Assembly: GCA_900545715.1 (NCBI GenBank)
Contig: URAJ01000040.1
Coordinates: 1 to 19,410 of the forward strand
Direction: 5' to 3'
DNA: 19,410 nucleotides
Source: an uncultured Opitutales bacterium
GTDB taxonomy: Bacteria > Verrucomicrobiota > Verrucomicrobiia > Opitutales > Intestinicryptomonadaceae
Part shown: positions 1 through 8,209 of the stretch, one piece after another
Layout of the letters: each line of letters begins with the position of its first letter
Position numbering within the stretch: position 1 is the stretch's first letter
Translations under genes and position numbers: made by a program
Notes under the pieces: generated by a model
What the model saw: only the letters and a program-made list of their open reading frames with translations
Database searches by the model: none
Told to the model about the DNA's origin: nothing

Positions 1-137
1 AATCGGAACAGGAAATGCTGAAATACCGCAACTTCGGCAAAAAATCCCTCAACGAAATCAAGGGCAAGCTCGAACAGCTCGGTCTGTCGCTCGGCATGAA
101 AATCGACGAGCGCCTCATCGACTCCACAAATCTATAA
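1..137 (+). CDS. rpoA: RNA polymerase alpha subunit, C-terminal fragment
   Basis: This is the 3' end of a gene that begins before the window. Reading from base 3, the last 44 residues include [19 protein letters not shown] and end at a TAA at 135-137. This is the helix-hairpin-helix segment of the alpha-subunit C-terminal domain, which contacts promoter UP elements and activators. The rplQ gene follows after 24 bases, which is the usual bacterial order at the end of the alpha ribosomal operon. The fragment is short, but the motif and the neighbour together make the call secure. Confidence 0.93.
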   Translation, partial: SEQEMLKYRNFGKKSLNEIKGKLEQLGLSLGMKIDERLIDSTNL

Positions 138-161
138 TTTTAAGACAGAAAATTAATTCAA

Positions 162-716
162 ATGCGTCACCTTAAACACAGACACCAGTTGGGCGTTAAA
201 AAAGAGCACCGCCAAGCGATAATGGCGTCGCTTTCTGCGGCTCTCTTCCGCCACGATAGAATTCAGACAACCCTCGGCTATGCCAAAGCGTTGCGTCCCT
301 TTGCCGAAAAGATAATCACTTTGGCCAAGAAGGCTGCCGCTACGGACGATACCGCCAAGAAGCTCCACTTCCGCCGCCTCGCGCTCGCGAAAGTCCGCGA
401 CGAAAGCGCCGTGCACTTCCTCTTCGCCGACAAGGTTCAAAAATTCCTCAAACGCAATGGCGGTTACACCCGCATTTACAAGCTTGTACCGCGCGTCGGA
501 GACGCCGCAAATATGGCGATTATAGAGCTCATCGAAGCCGACGACGAAGGCTACAAGAAGCAAAAGGCTCCCGCCAAGAAGGCTGCCAAGAAAAAGACAG
601 CTAAAAAAGCCGCCGCTAAAAAGGCGGAAGGCGAAAAGCCCGAAGCAGCCGCTGAAGCCCCCGCCGAAACACAGCCGGCGGAAACGGCAAATGAAGCTGC
701 CGAAAAGAAGGAATAA
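162..716 (+). CDS. rplQ: 50S ribosomal protein L17 with Lys/Ala-rich C-terminal tail
   Basis: The product is 184 residues. The first ~120 are a normal L17 core, opening MRHLKHRHQLGVKKEHRQAI and including the conserved GGYTRIYKL stretch near residues 100-108. L17 binds 23S rRNA domains near the peptide exit tunnel. Residues ~130-184 are an added low-complexity tail: first Lys/Ala-rich (KKAAKKKTAKKAAAKK), then acidic and rich in Ala/Pro/Glu. The minimal L17 of many bacteria stops near 120-130 residues, so this tail is an extension; such tails are known in several phyla. There is no Shine-Dalgarno sequence before the ATG, only an AT-rich leader. It probably shares a transcript with rpoA, ended by the hairpin at 746-785. 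Confidence 0.97.
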   Translation: MRHLKHRHQLGVKKEHRQAIMASLSAALFRHDRIQTTLGYAKALRPFAEKIITLAKKAAATDDTAKKLHFRRLALAKVRDESAVHFLFADKVQKFLKRNGGYTRIYKLVPRVGDAANMAIIELIEADDEGYKKQKAPAKKAAKKKTAKKAAAKKAEGEKPEAAAEAPAETQPAETANEAAEKKE

Positions 717-745
717 TAGTTCTTTGCAAATCTGAACTGTTTTGC

Positions 746-785
746 AACGCGCCCTCGCTCTAAACGGGCGCGTTTGCGTTTTTTT
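746..785 (+). terminator. Rho-independent terminator after rplQ
   Basis: A perfect 9-bp stem (AACGCGCCC at 746-754 pairing with GGGCGCGTT at 766-774) has an 11-base loop and is followed by TGCG and seven T residues (779-785). It should end the alpha ribosomal operon. The T tract lies only 7 bases before the next gene's ATG. Confidence 0.9.
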
Positions 786-792
786 CCAAACT

Positions 793-1017
793 ATGGGTTT
801 GTCGGCTTTTTTCGCATTCGCAATCACCGCGGCACTCGTTGCCGCGGGCGCGGGCGCATGGATTCACACAAGAAGCCGCAAACACACAAAGGAACTCCTC
901 GCAAAGTCGTCAACCTTCCATTGCCTGCGCTGCGACTGCGTCTATACTTCGTCCGCCTCGGACCTCACCGCCGTATGTCCCAAATGCGGATATAAAAACA
1001 CAAAATTGAAATTTTAA
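793..1017 (+). CDS. Small membrane-anchored zinc-ribbon protein
   Basis: This encodes a 74-residue protein of unknown function. Residues ~4-24 are hydrophobic and rich in Ala, forming one predicted membrane helix, followed by a basic stretch (HTRSRK). The C-terminal half carries two CxxC knuckles, C44/C47 (CLRC) and C62/C65 (CPKCG), spaced as in a zinc ribbon. I chose the ATG at 793 because it starts just before the membrane helix. The frame is also open upstream from a TTG at 742, but that start would place the N-terminus inside the rplQ terminator hairpin. guaA begins 55 bases downstream. The family is not one I can name. The short length, the paired cysteines and the sensible topology make it a real gene rather than a chance frame. 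Confidence 0.72.
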   Translation: MGLSAFFAFAITAALVAAGAGAWIHTRSRKHTKELLAKSSTFHCLRCDCVYTSSASDLTAVCPKCGYKNTKLKF

Positions 1018-1072
1018 CCACACTGCCAAACCACTAAACACGCCAACACAAAATTAAATACAAGGCACGCGT

Positions 1073-2611
1073 ATGACACAAAAAATAGTAGTTTTAGATT
1101 TCGGTTCGCAATATACGCAGGTCATTGCCCGCCGTATTCGCGAGTGCAGCGTCTATTCGGAAATATTGCCTTTCAATACAAAGGCCTCCGTCTTAAAAAA
1201 ACAGAATATTAGCGGAATTATCCTATCGGGCGGGCCGGCGAGCGTCCTATCAAAAGGCTCTCCGAGGCCGGACCCCAAAATCTTCGAGCTCGGTGTCCCC
1301 GTATTGGGAATATGCTACGGATTGCAGCTAATGGGCAAAATGCTCGGCGGACAAATCGTTTCAAGCAAACAGCGCGAATACGGCTTTGGCACTCTGTCAT
1401 TCAAATGCGGCGGAAAGCTCCTCGACGGCATTACTTCCCCCATTCAGGTTTGGAACTCCCACGGCGATAAGATTGAAAAACTTCCGAAGGGCTTTAAGGC
1501 TATCGGCACTACAGAAAATTCGGCATACGCGCTCATAGAAGACGAAAACAGGCGCTTCTACGGCATGCAGTTCCACCCGGAAGTCGTCCATACTCCGCGC
1601 GGCATAGAAATCATCAAAAATTTTCTATATAAAATCTGCGGCTGCACAGGCGACTGGAAAATGTCGGACTATGTTGAAAGGGCTGTCGAAAATATCCGCA
1701 GGCAGGTCGGCGATAAGAAAGTGATTCTCGGCCTCAGCGGCGGCGTTGACTCGTCGGTTGCGGCGGCTCTCATACACAGGGCTATCGGCGACCAGCTCAC
1801 ATGCGTTTTTGTCGATAACGGCCTGTTGCGCAAAGACGAGCGCGTTAAAGTCGAAAAGCTCTTTAAGGACAACTTTAAAATGCGCATGAAAACAGTGCGC
1901 GCAGAAAAGCTATTCCTCCAACGCCTCGCCGGTGTCAAAGACCCCGAGAGAAAGCGCAAAATCATCGGAAAGACTTTTGTTGAGGTTTTCGACAAAACCG
2001 TAAAATCCATAGGCCAAGTAGATTTTCTCGCGCAAGGAACACTATATCCGGACGTTATCGAAAGCGTTCCGATTGCCGGAAATCCCGCGTCGCTGATTAA
2101 AAGCCACCACAACGTAGGCGGTCTCCCCAAGCACATGAAGCTTAAATTGCTCGAACCCTTGCGCGAACTCTTTAAAGACGAGGTGCGCGCGCTCGGCGCC
2201 GAGCTGGGTCTTGCCCACGAAGTCCTTTGGCGCCACCCGTTCCCGGGACCGGGGCTCGGCGTGCGCGTTGTGGGCGATATTACCAAAAAGCGCCTTGACG
2301 TACTTCGCGAGGCCGATGCTGTGCTTATGGAGGAAATGCGCTCGAGCGGATATTATGACAAGGTTTGGCAGGCTTTCGCCGTATTCCTGCCCGTCAAAAC
2401 GGTTGGAGTCATGGGCGACGAACGCACTTACGACAACGTTATTGCCCTAAGAATTGTAGAAAGCCAGGACGCAATGACTGCCGACTGGGCGCATATTCCG
2501 CATGAACTGTTGGCTAAAATATCAAACCGCATAATCAATGAAGTAAAGGGCGTCAACAGGGTGTGCCTTGACATTTCCTCGAAGCCGCCGGCCACTATCG
2601 AGTGGGAATAA
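1073..2611 (+). CDS. guaA: GMP synthase (glutamine-hydrolysing)
   Basis: The enzyme converts XMP to GMP using ATP and glutamine-derived ammonia, the last step of guanine nucleotide synthesis in the cytoplasm. The 512-residue length is typical. The N-terminal class I glutamine amidotransferase domain has the nucleophile C81 in GICYGLQLM and the HPE pair H168/E170. The ATP pyrophosphatase domain starts near residue 200 and carries the P-loop LSGGVDSS (221-228). The C-terminal dimerisation domain ends with the family-typical PPATIEWE. An AAGG seven bases before the ATG may serve as a ribosome site, one of the few in this window. The gene is closed by the terminator at 2657-2698. No catalytic residue is missing. 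Confidence 0.98.
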   Translation: MTQKIVVLDFGSQYTQVIARRIRECSVYSEILPFNTKASVLKKQNISGIILSGGPASVLSKGSPRPDPKIFELGVPVLGICYGLQLMGKMLGGQIVSSKQREYGFGTLSFKCGGKLLDGITSPIQVWNSHGDKIEKLPKGFKAIGTTENSAYALIEDENRRFYGMQFHPEVVHTPRGIEIIKNFLYKICGCTGDWKMSDYVERAVENIRRQVGDKKVILGLSGGVDSSVAAALIHRAIGDQLTCVFVDNGLLRKDERVKVEKLFKDNFKMRMKTVRAEKLFLQRLAGVKDPERKRKIIGKTFVEVFDKTVKSIGQVDFLAQGTLYPDVIESVPIAGNPASLIKSHHNVGGLPKHMKLKLLEPLRELFKDEVRALGAELGLAHEVLWRHPFPGPGLGVRVVGDITKKRLDVLREADAVLMEEMRSSGYYDKVWQAFAVFLPVKTVGVMGDERTYDNVIALRIVESQDAMTADWAHIPHELLAKISNRIINEVKGVNRVCLDISSKPPATIEWE

Positions 2612-2656
2612 TTTTTGGCATCTGCGACTAAAAGGGGTCAATCTGCCGCAATTTTC

Positions 2657-2698
2657 AAAACGCGCGCGAAGAAAAAGTTTTTTCGCGCGCGTTTTTTT
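2657..2698 (+). terminator. Rho-independent terminator after guaA
   Basis: A 14-bp GC-rich stem is formed by AAAACGCGCGCGAA at 2657-2670 and TTCGCGCGCGTTTT at 2682-2695, with further A/T pairing possible in the loop. Seven T residues follow (2692-2698). It separates guaA from the PEP-CTERM gene. Confidence 0.92.
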
Positions 2699-2783
2699 AT
2701 TTTTTTAACAGAATCCGATAAAATATCTAAAAGAGCATTTAATCATAGCTCATTGTGGGGATTAAAAAGGCATTCTTATTCTA

Positions 2784-2811
2784 TTGACTCTTTTAACCCG
2801 CGAGTTATAAA
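2784..2811 (+). promoter_or_regulatory. Probable sigma-70-type promoter of the first PEP-CTERM gene
   Basis: TTGACT (2784-2789) and TATAAA (2806-2811) are separated by 16 bases and lie 26 bases before the ATG at 2838. The site falls between the guaA terminator and the gene, where a new promoter is needed. The leader from there to the ATG is almost pure A/T and has no Shine-Dalgarno sequence. Confidence 0.5.
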
Positions 2812-2837
2812 AATTTACAAAATTAAATAAAATTGAT

Positions 2838-4118
2838 ATGAAAAAGTTAGGCGGTTTTTTATTAGTATCATTGGCAATGGTTGCTGCTGCCAATTCCCAG
2901 ACCTACGATTATACTTTTAACGGTGCGGTTGACAACAAATGGAATACTGTCGGCAACTGGAATCCTGCATCATTGCCCGGAAGTGGAGATTCCGTAAGCA
3001 TCAATTACGGCGAAAATAAATCCGGAAAAGTTGAGCTGGAAAACGACATCACAGTAGGCGATCTCAACTTCTACCACAATCCTGCTCCTAATGCTTGGGC
3101 TAGTTCGGGCTTTACGGGCAGCGGTACAATTAATGCCGACTCATTTACTATAAGCGGATACAACGGAAATTTCTCTATGGGCAATGTTTCCCTAAATATA
3201 AAAGGGGAAATTACAACTGTCGCAATTATTTCTGCCCGCTATATAAAAGCCACTTCCATATCCTTTGGCGCAGGCAGCAATTGCGGGCTCGAATACACTG
3301 GCACTGGAACTGCTGAAAATCAAAATCTCGTCTTAAGCGGCGCAATGTATTTTAACGGAGGCGGAAGTGTTGTCTTAACTGGTTCTTCCGGAGACTATTA
3401 TACTACTGTCGGAGGCATCTCCGGTAATGGCGGAAATTTGCAGGTTAAAAACAATACATCTGTTGCAAATGCCAATCTTACAATCAATGTTGCCCAGGGA
3501 GAATCTTACACATACAGCGGAGAAATCTCCAATAAGCGTAATTATTGGGACAGCAATCCTGTAGCAAATAAAACAATCAATATGACTAAAACAGGTGCGG
3601 GCTCGCAATATTTTACAAGTAAAACCCGCGTTGAGCTTACGAGCGTTAGTGTCTTAGATGGCGTAATAGGAATGGCTGCTTCATTAGACCAAAATTTGAT
3701 GCTCGACGGCGGATATTTTAGCATGACAATCGGCAATCTTTCGGCTGCAAATATAGAATGGTATTCCGGCGGGCTTATATTCGATAAAACTGCTTTGGAC
3801 AACGGACATAAAATTGAGCTTTCCGGCGAGTTATTCAAAATGGGCGATGGCCCCATCGAGATTGATTTTGACGGCTTGGACGCTTCGGAATATATAGGAA
3901 AGAGTTATGAGTTAATATCATCTCCCAGTGGGATCGGTACTTTGAATAGCGACGCAAACGTAGACTTTATTGCAACAGATCTCACAGGTGCTCTCGCCGA
4001 CTTCGCGTGGAATGATAACATACTTTCCGTGACGTTTACGAATGTTCCTGAACCTGCTTCTATTGCCGCCTTGTTCGGGCTTGCAGCGCTCGCCTTCGCA
4101 GTGCGCCGCAGAAAATAA
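2838..4118 (+). CDS. Secreted PEP-CTERM sorting domain protein, beta-rich
   Basis: The product is 426 residues. It starts with a Sec signal peptide (lysines at 2-3, hydrophobic core, likely cleavage after ANS at ~20). Residues 33-51 contain the NKWNTVGNWNP...LPGSGD motif seen at the mature N-terminus of many autotransporter-like or PEP-CTERM surface proteins. The middle is rich in Gly/Asn/Ser/Thr with alternating hydrophobics, which suggests a beta-solenoid. The C-terminus is a canonical PEP-CTERM signal from residue 403: VPEP, a hydrophobic helix, then RRRK. Such proteins are exported and then cut by an exosortase, which is not encoded here. Residues ~312-402 closely resemble the same region of the protein at 17448-19079. 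The ligand or function is unknown; a surface or matrix role is inferred. Confidence 0.88.
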   Translation: MKKLGGFLLVSLAMVAAANSQTYDYTFNGAVDNKWNTVGNWNPASLPGSGDSVSINYGENKSGKVELENDITVGDLNFYHNPAPNAWASSGFTGSGTINADSFTISGYNGNFSMGNVSLNIKGEITTVAIISARYIKATSISFGAGSNCGLEYTGTGTAENQNLVLSGAMYFNGGGSVVLTGSSGDYYTTVGGISGNGGNLQVKNNTSVANANLTINVAQGESYTYSGEISNKRNYWDSNPVANKTINMTKTGAGSQYFTSKTRVELTSVSVLDGVIGMAASLDQNLMLDGGYFSMTIGNLSAANIEWYSGGLIFDKTALDNGHKIELSGELFKMGDGPIEIDFDGLDASEYIGKSYELISSPSGIGTLNSDANVDFIATDLTGALADFAWNDNILSVTFTNVPEPASIAALFGLAALAFAVRRRK

Positions 4119-4146
4119 TCTGAAAAATCTTTAAAATTTATACGCG

Positions 4147-4179
4147 AAAAAGCTTTGGGGAATCCCCGAAGCTTTTTTT
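4147..4179 (+). terminator. Rho-independent terminator after the first PEP-CTERM gene
   Basis: A 14-bp stem with one G-U type pair (4147-4160 with 4164-4177) closes on a three-base loop, with seven T residues at 4173-4179. It lies 28 bases after the stop codon. Confidence 0.88.
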
Positions 4180-4624
4180 ATAAAGTGTGAATGCGCGGGA
4201 GCTGGTTTTTTACAAATTCCCCCTGCTTGTGAAGATGTTCTTTGTCTCAATTCAAGCCTTTGAAACTCTCCCGTTTTGCAATACTTTTATTAAGCGCAAT
4301 AAAATCGGCATACCTATTTAAAGTGGGATTTTTTGAAGAAGTCTTTTCCCGCAATGGGACGGTTATTTAATAAACTTAGGCAAATTGCATTCGCGCATTT
4401 TGTGTTTTGCGCGACTTAAATTTTTCCTGTCTCTTGCCGCCTTTAAATTTTGCTTTGTTGCAGTTTTCCGCAATAGTTCTTGCCGATTGTCTGGGTGGAG
4501 TGCTCACGCGGAATTGCTGGCCGACAAACTTTCAATATTCGCCTTACTATTGCCCTGAAAAAACGCTAAAAGCGCAGCTGCCGCGCAAGCTTAATTCGCA
4601 CTGCAGCATTCTCGTTCCTTCTGC
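4180..4624. other. Convergent intergenic spacer without a supported gene
   Basis: These ~445 bases lie between the terminator of the first PEP-CTERM gene and the end of the minus-strand gene run. A 73-codon open frame at 4407-4628 (+) has no recognisable motif, no ribosome site and a residue mix unlike its neighbours. A 6-bp complementary pair, CGGGAG at 4196-4201 and CTCCCG at 4268-4273, encloses about 66 bases but does not fold as a tRNA on inspection. I see nothing else in the stretch. Confidence 0.5.
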
Positions 4625-4646
4625 CTAAAATTTCGCCCCAAGGCGA
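4625..4646 (-). terminator. Possible weak terminator for the minus-strand gene run
   Basis: On the minus strand TCGCC, a TTGG loop and GGCGA (plus-strand 4633-4646) are followed by AATTTT, a few bases beyond the stop codon of the beta-helix gene. The stem is only 5 bp and the T run is short, so it may be inefficient. Confidence 0.35.
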
Positions 4647-4651
4647 GTAAG

Positions 4652-6988
4652 CTAATTTTTGTTTTCCCGAGCTCCTGAGACTACTTTATTACCCTCGACA
4701 ACAAGCCCGCTCACCGTATCGGCGTCGTAGTAAACACCGGGGTTGGGAACGAGCGGCGACGCTTTCCAAGTGTTGTTTATTATTTTTATGTCTGAGGAAT
4801 TATTTATATAAAATGTGCCCCTGTACGGATACTCTGCGGCTCTCTTTAAAGTATTTTCAAATGTGTTGTTTCTAAACGTTATGTTTCCGCTCGAAGATAT
4901 TAGCGCGACAAGCCCAAAAGAGTTTTTAAAAGTATTGTTTTCAAAGAGTATGTCGGAAATTATTGGGTAGCGGGTTTGCTCGTACGATGGGTCGTTGCGC
5001 ATATAGACGCCAAAGAATATGTCGCGGGCTTTGCCTTGATATTTTCTTCCCGTGTAGTTGGCGCTGTCGAATACGCAGTTGCGCACCACAACATTTTTTA
5101 CACCCAGGCCTTCGCACCACAGATTGAATGTATAGCCTGTCTCGAATTTTATTGCCCCCATTTCGTTGTGGTAAAATTCGGTGTTTTCTATCGTTATATT
5201 GCTTGCTAAAATCAATAGTCCGCGCGCGCGGTTGCCGATAAATTTGCAGTTGCGTATTATTGCGTTGGAACTATTGAAATTGCGGCTGAAAAGAACAAAC
5301 CCGTCGAATTTTTGCTCCGGAATTTCGTCGCGGAAACTTATATGCGTTTTTCCGTCTTTGTCCTTCTCAATTTTAAGTATTTCCGACTTGTAGCCGCTCG
5401 GCGAAAAATCCCCGTGCCGCAGCTCGACAATGTCACCTTTGCGCACTGACACTCTGTTTGTTTTTATCAACAATTCGCGCGGCCCGATTTTCACTCCGAA
5501 CGATGTAATATCGTGTATATTCATGCAGTCGTCGGAGCCAAGCCCAAATTTGCATCCTTCCATCTTAAAGTATCCCCTCGAGCGCGCAAAGTGCAAATGG
5601 TCGGCCGTCGTGCTTATAACGCGCTTCGGGTCGTCGGTGCGCGGGTATATGTTTACGTTTAAAAGCTGCCAGTATTCAAGCCCGTCGCACAATATGCCGT
5701 GCCCTTTGCAGGAGTATATATTCACATTGCGCATCGTGAAATGCTTGTTGTCTCTAAGGTAAAATCCGCCCATTCCATAGTAGTAGTGCTGCATGCGGTA
5801 GAGCCTGCCTATATTGTTTCTTGCGCAATATTCACAGTGTTTTGAAAACACGCGGATTTTATTCGGCGAGAGCCATTCGACTTTTGGCCCCTTTTCGTTG
5901 GGTTGAAATCCAAAGCCTATGCCGTTTACATTTTCGATTCCTATCATGCGCGCTTTTCCGTCCCAGGGCTGAAAGTTGGCTATGCGCACGTTTTTCCCGT
6001 ACAGCGGATATTTGTCGTATTCCAATATTTCAAAATCCGCATAGCTATTGTTTCCGTCGCTCTTTGCGCCAACGGCTTTTACTATTGCGGCGAGCGGCTC
6101 AGTCTGCCAGTCCCAGTCCATACTTAAATTGCGCACTTCCGTCCTGAGGCAGTCTATTACCATCATATTTACGCTGCCACCGTCGCGGCGGTATATGAAT
6201 GTTGAATCGTTGCCGTCTATTGTGAAATCCGTGAAATTTTTAACAGTTATCGGGGTTTTCCCGAAAAATTTATATGTGCCTTTGGGAATAATGAGCTTAG
6301 AGGCCTTCTTTTCACTGCATGCGGCTATCGCCTTGTTTAGGGCGGTTGCGCAATCCTCATTTTGTTCGTTCATTCCGTAGTCGGCGGCGTTTACTGTTAT
6401 TCCCCCGTCTTTCGGAAGCTCCACCGAAAATTCAGGCGAGCCCGTGGGAAGTTTTTCGAGGTTTCCCTTAAATTCCCCTCCGCTCGACTTCGCGCTTATA
6501 AAACTTTCACCGTCGCCGTCCTCTATCTCAAACGAACTTATTGACGCTTCGACAGGGCCCGTCACATTCAGAGTCACAGACGCTTTCGCGTTGTTCGCCG
6601 GAACTTCAAACGGCATTTTTACAAACGACTCGCCCACCGACGCCCCGAGGTGGCGTTGTGCGCCAGGCGCGTGGAGCTTTAAGTTCGCAAGGGCGGCAGG
6701 GTCGGGCGAGCGCATTTTATACCTTAGCTTTGCTGTGTACTTTTTGCCCGCCTTCAATAATCCGCTTCGGGTCGAGAAAACTCTCTTTGTTTCGCCGGCC
6801 TTTAATTTTAGCGAATTAACAAATATCTTTTCGCCGCCTCCTTCGGGCGATTTCACAAGAGAGGAATCCATTGCGGTAAAATTTCCCCTGTCGGCGAATC
6901 CGTTTACGACGGTTCCGGCATCGGCGCCCGTAAAAAATGCGGCGGCCAACGATGCCCAGAAAAAGGTGAATATTTTCTGAGTTTTCAT
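4652..6988 (-). CDS. Secreted right-handed parallel beta-helix protein, GH110-like
   Basis: From the ATG at 6988 the product is 778 residues and opens with a Sec signal peptide (MKTQKIFTFFWASLAAAFF, cleavage near ADA). The frame stays open 16 codons further upstream, but that start would bury the signal peptide. Residues ~25-165 look like a beta-sandwich carbohydrate-binding module. From ~195 there is a pectate-lyase-type opening (ITVNAADYG, then KLIIPKGTYKF) and many beta-helix coils with asparagine ladders such as NITFRNNTF. The stretch STTADHLHF followed by GLGSDDCMNIHD (D463, D486, D487) recalls family GH110 alpha-1,3-galactosidases, where clustered aspartates are catalytic; that match is from memory. 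The safe call is a secreted glycan-active beta-helix protein. It is the last gene of the minus-strand run, 74 bases after the Sel1 gene, and has no PEP-CTERM tail. Confidence 0.8.
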   Translation of the reverse strand: MKTQKIFTFFWASLAAAFFTGADAGTVVNGFADRGNFTAMDSSLVKSPEGGGEKIFVNSLKLKAGETKRVFSTRSGLLKAGKKYTAKLRYKMRSPDPAALANLKLHAPGAQRHLGASVGESFVKMPFEVPANNAKASVTLNVTGPVEASISSFEIEDGDGESFISAKSSGGEFKGNLEKLPTGSPEFSVELPKDGGITVNAADYGMNEQNEDCATALNKAIAACSEKKASKLIIPKGTYKFFGKTPITVKNFTDFTIDGNDSTFIYRRDGGSVNMMVIDCLRTEVRNLSMDWDWQTEPLAAIVKAVGAKSDGNNSYADFEILEYDKYPLYGKNVRIANFQPWDGKARMIGIENVNGIGFGFQPNEKGPKVEWLSPNKIRVFSKHCEYCARNNIGRLYRMQHYYYGMGGFYLRDNKHFTMRNVNIYSCKGHGILCDGLEYWQLLNVNIYPRTDDPKRVISTTADHLHFARSRGYFKMEGCKFGLGSDDCMNIHDITSFGVKIGPRELLIKTNRVSVRKGDIVELRHGDFSPSGYKSEILKIEKDKDGKTHISFRDEIPEQKFDGFVLFSRNFNSSNAIIRNCKFIGNRARGLLILASNITIENTEFYHNEMGAIKFETGYTFNLWCEGLGVKNVVVRNCVFDSANYTGRKYQGKARDIFFGVYMRNDPSYEQTRYPIISDILFENNTFKNSFGLVALISSSGNITFRNNTFENTLKRAAEYPYRGTFYINNSSDIKIINNTWKASPLVPNPGVYYDADTVSGLVVEGNKVVSGARENKN

Positions 6989-7062
6989 TTTGCGCGATAT
7001 GATAAAAACGTTGTCCGCTCCCCGCTCATCCGCCAATGCGGATTATGCTGGCTTAATTCAGC

Positions 7063-8187
7063 CTATTGGGCAAATTTGCTCGAATATTGCGAATAATATT
7101 TCCCGAAATTCTCCGGCGGAGGCAGATTGTTGGATATGTCTGAAATCATTCTTTCGGCGACTCTGAACGCGCCGAATATCGCGCGTTGCGCCTCCTCGCC
7201 TTTCGGCGCCGTCTCGAGCACTTTCGAGCACCAGTATATTGCCTTCGTTGGGTTCTTGGCGGTCTCAAATCCCTTCCAGAATCGCCAGGCAACGTATAGT
7301 TTGGTGGAGTCGTCCGCGTTTTGCGCACCGCGTTCGAGCCATTTTGTTGACATATCGTCGTCGCGCAGAAATCCGTTTGATCCGTCGGCGTAAAATGAGG
7401 AAATTTTAAAGCAGTAGGCGTTGTCAAGAGCGGCGAGTTTCTCAAAATATTCCTGCGCCTTTTCGGGCTTTTTGGGCAGAAACCTTCCTTTCGCGTACAT
7501 TTGGGCGACTTTCTCCATTGCCTCTTTGCCGCCCATGTCAGCAGCTTTCTTGTACCAGAATATCGCCTGCGGCCTGTTGCGCTCCAGCCCGCCTTTGCCG
7601 CTCATGTACTGGTTCGCGACGGACGTCATTGCCTCGATATTCCCCTTCTTTGCCGCCTCTATTTCAAGCTCGGCAAATTTCCTCGCCCATTTTTTCTCAT
7701 CTTCGGGCTTTTGGAGATTCTTATAAATCTCGACAAGTTTTAAAATTGCCTCAGGGTGTCCCTTGTCCGCCGCCTGGGTAATCCAGTACACCGCCTTTAT
7801 CTGGTCTTTCGGGACGAGATATCCGTATAAAAACGCATTGCCAAGCGACCATTTGTCGGCGATTGTCCCGTTTTGCGCGCCAAGCTCTCTCCACCGTATT
7901 GCCTCCTGCATATTGCGCGGGACTATTTTGCCCTCGGCGTACGCGCAGCCCAAAAATGTCTGCGCCGGCGCAAAGTTCTTTTCCGCCGCCGCCTTTATGT
8001 ATTCAAGCGCAAGCGCGGGATTCTTTTGAACTCCGCCTTTGCCGGACGAGTAGAGCACGCCTATCGCAAGCTGCGATTGCGCGTCTCCGGCGTCGGCTTT
8101 TTCCTTTATCTTCGCTATGTCTGAATCCGCCGCAAAGGCGCAGGCGCATGCCGCAAAAATGCACAATGCCGTCTTTATTTTTCCCAT
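7063..8187 (-). CDS. Secreted Sel1-repeat (SLR/TPR-like) protein
   Basis: The 374-residue product has an N-terminal signal peptide (MGKIKTALCIFAACACAFA, cleavage near AFA-AD) and then a chain of about seven to eight Sel1-like repeats of ~36 residues. They are recognisable by units such as GDAQSQLAIGVLYSSGKGG, KNPALALEYIKAAAEKN and NRPQAIFWYKKAADMGG. Sel1 repeats form alpha-alpha superhelices that bind proteins; periplasmic members often act as scaffolds. No catalytic motif is visible. The start lies 22 bases after the ArnD stop codon, so the two are probably cotranscribed. The partner is unknown. The tail after ~residue 340 (PPPENFGKYYSQYSSKF) is outside the repeats. Confidence 0.87.
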   Translation of the reverse strand: MGKIKTALCIFAACACAFAADSDIAKIKEKADAGDAQSQLAIGVLYSSGKGGVQKNPALALEYIKAAAEKNFAPAQTFLGCAYAEGKIVPRNMQEAIRWRELGAQNGTIADKWSLGNAFLYGYLVPKDQIKAVYWITQAADKGHPEAILKLVEIYKNLQKPEDEKKWARKFAELEIEAAKKGNIEAMTSVANQYMSGKGGLERNRPQAIFWYKKAADMGGKEAMEKVAQMYAKGRFLPKKPEKAQEYFEKLAALDNAYCFKISSFYADGSNGFLRDDDMSTKWLERGAQNADDSTKLYVAWRFWKGFETAKNPTKAIYWCSKVLETAPKGEEAQRAIFGAFRVAERMISDISNNLPPPENFGKYYSQYSSKFAQ

Positions 8188-8209
8188 CGGTTTTTCTTAG
8201 AGTTGAATA

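Noticed and set aside
153..827. Long minus-strand open frame opposite rplQ
   Set aside because: It is antisense to a certain ribosomal protein gene; its Gly/Phe/Leu-rich stretch mirrors the Lys/Ala tail of L17, and it runs through the terminator.
2615..2830. 71-codon forward frame after guaA
   Set aside because: It spans the guaA terminator and the promoter of the next gene and encodes no recognisable domain.
4196..4273. CGGGAG...CTCCCG pair about 78 bases across, considered as a tRNA or small RNA
   Set aside because: The helix is only 6 bp, with no D, anticodon or T arm in the right places; it is likely a chance match.
4407..4628. 73-codon forward frame in the convergent spacer
   Set aside because: There is no ribosome site, motif, signal or membrane segment of sensible form, and it runs into the spacer end of the minus-strand gene run.
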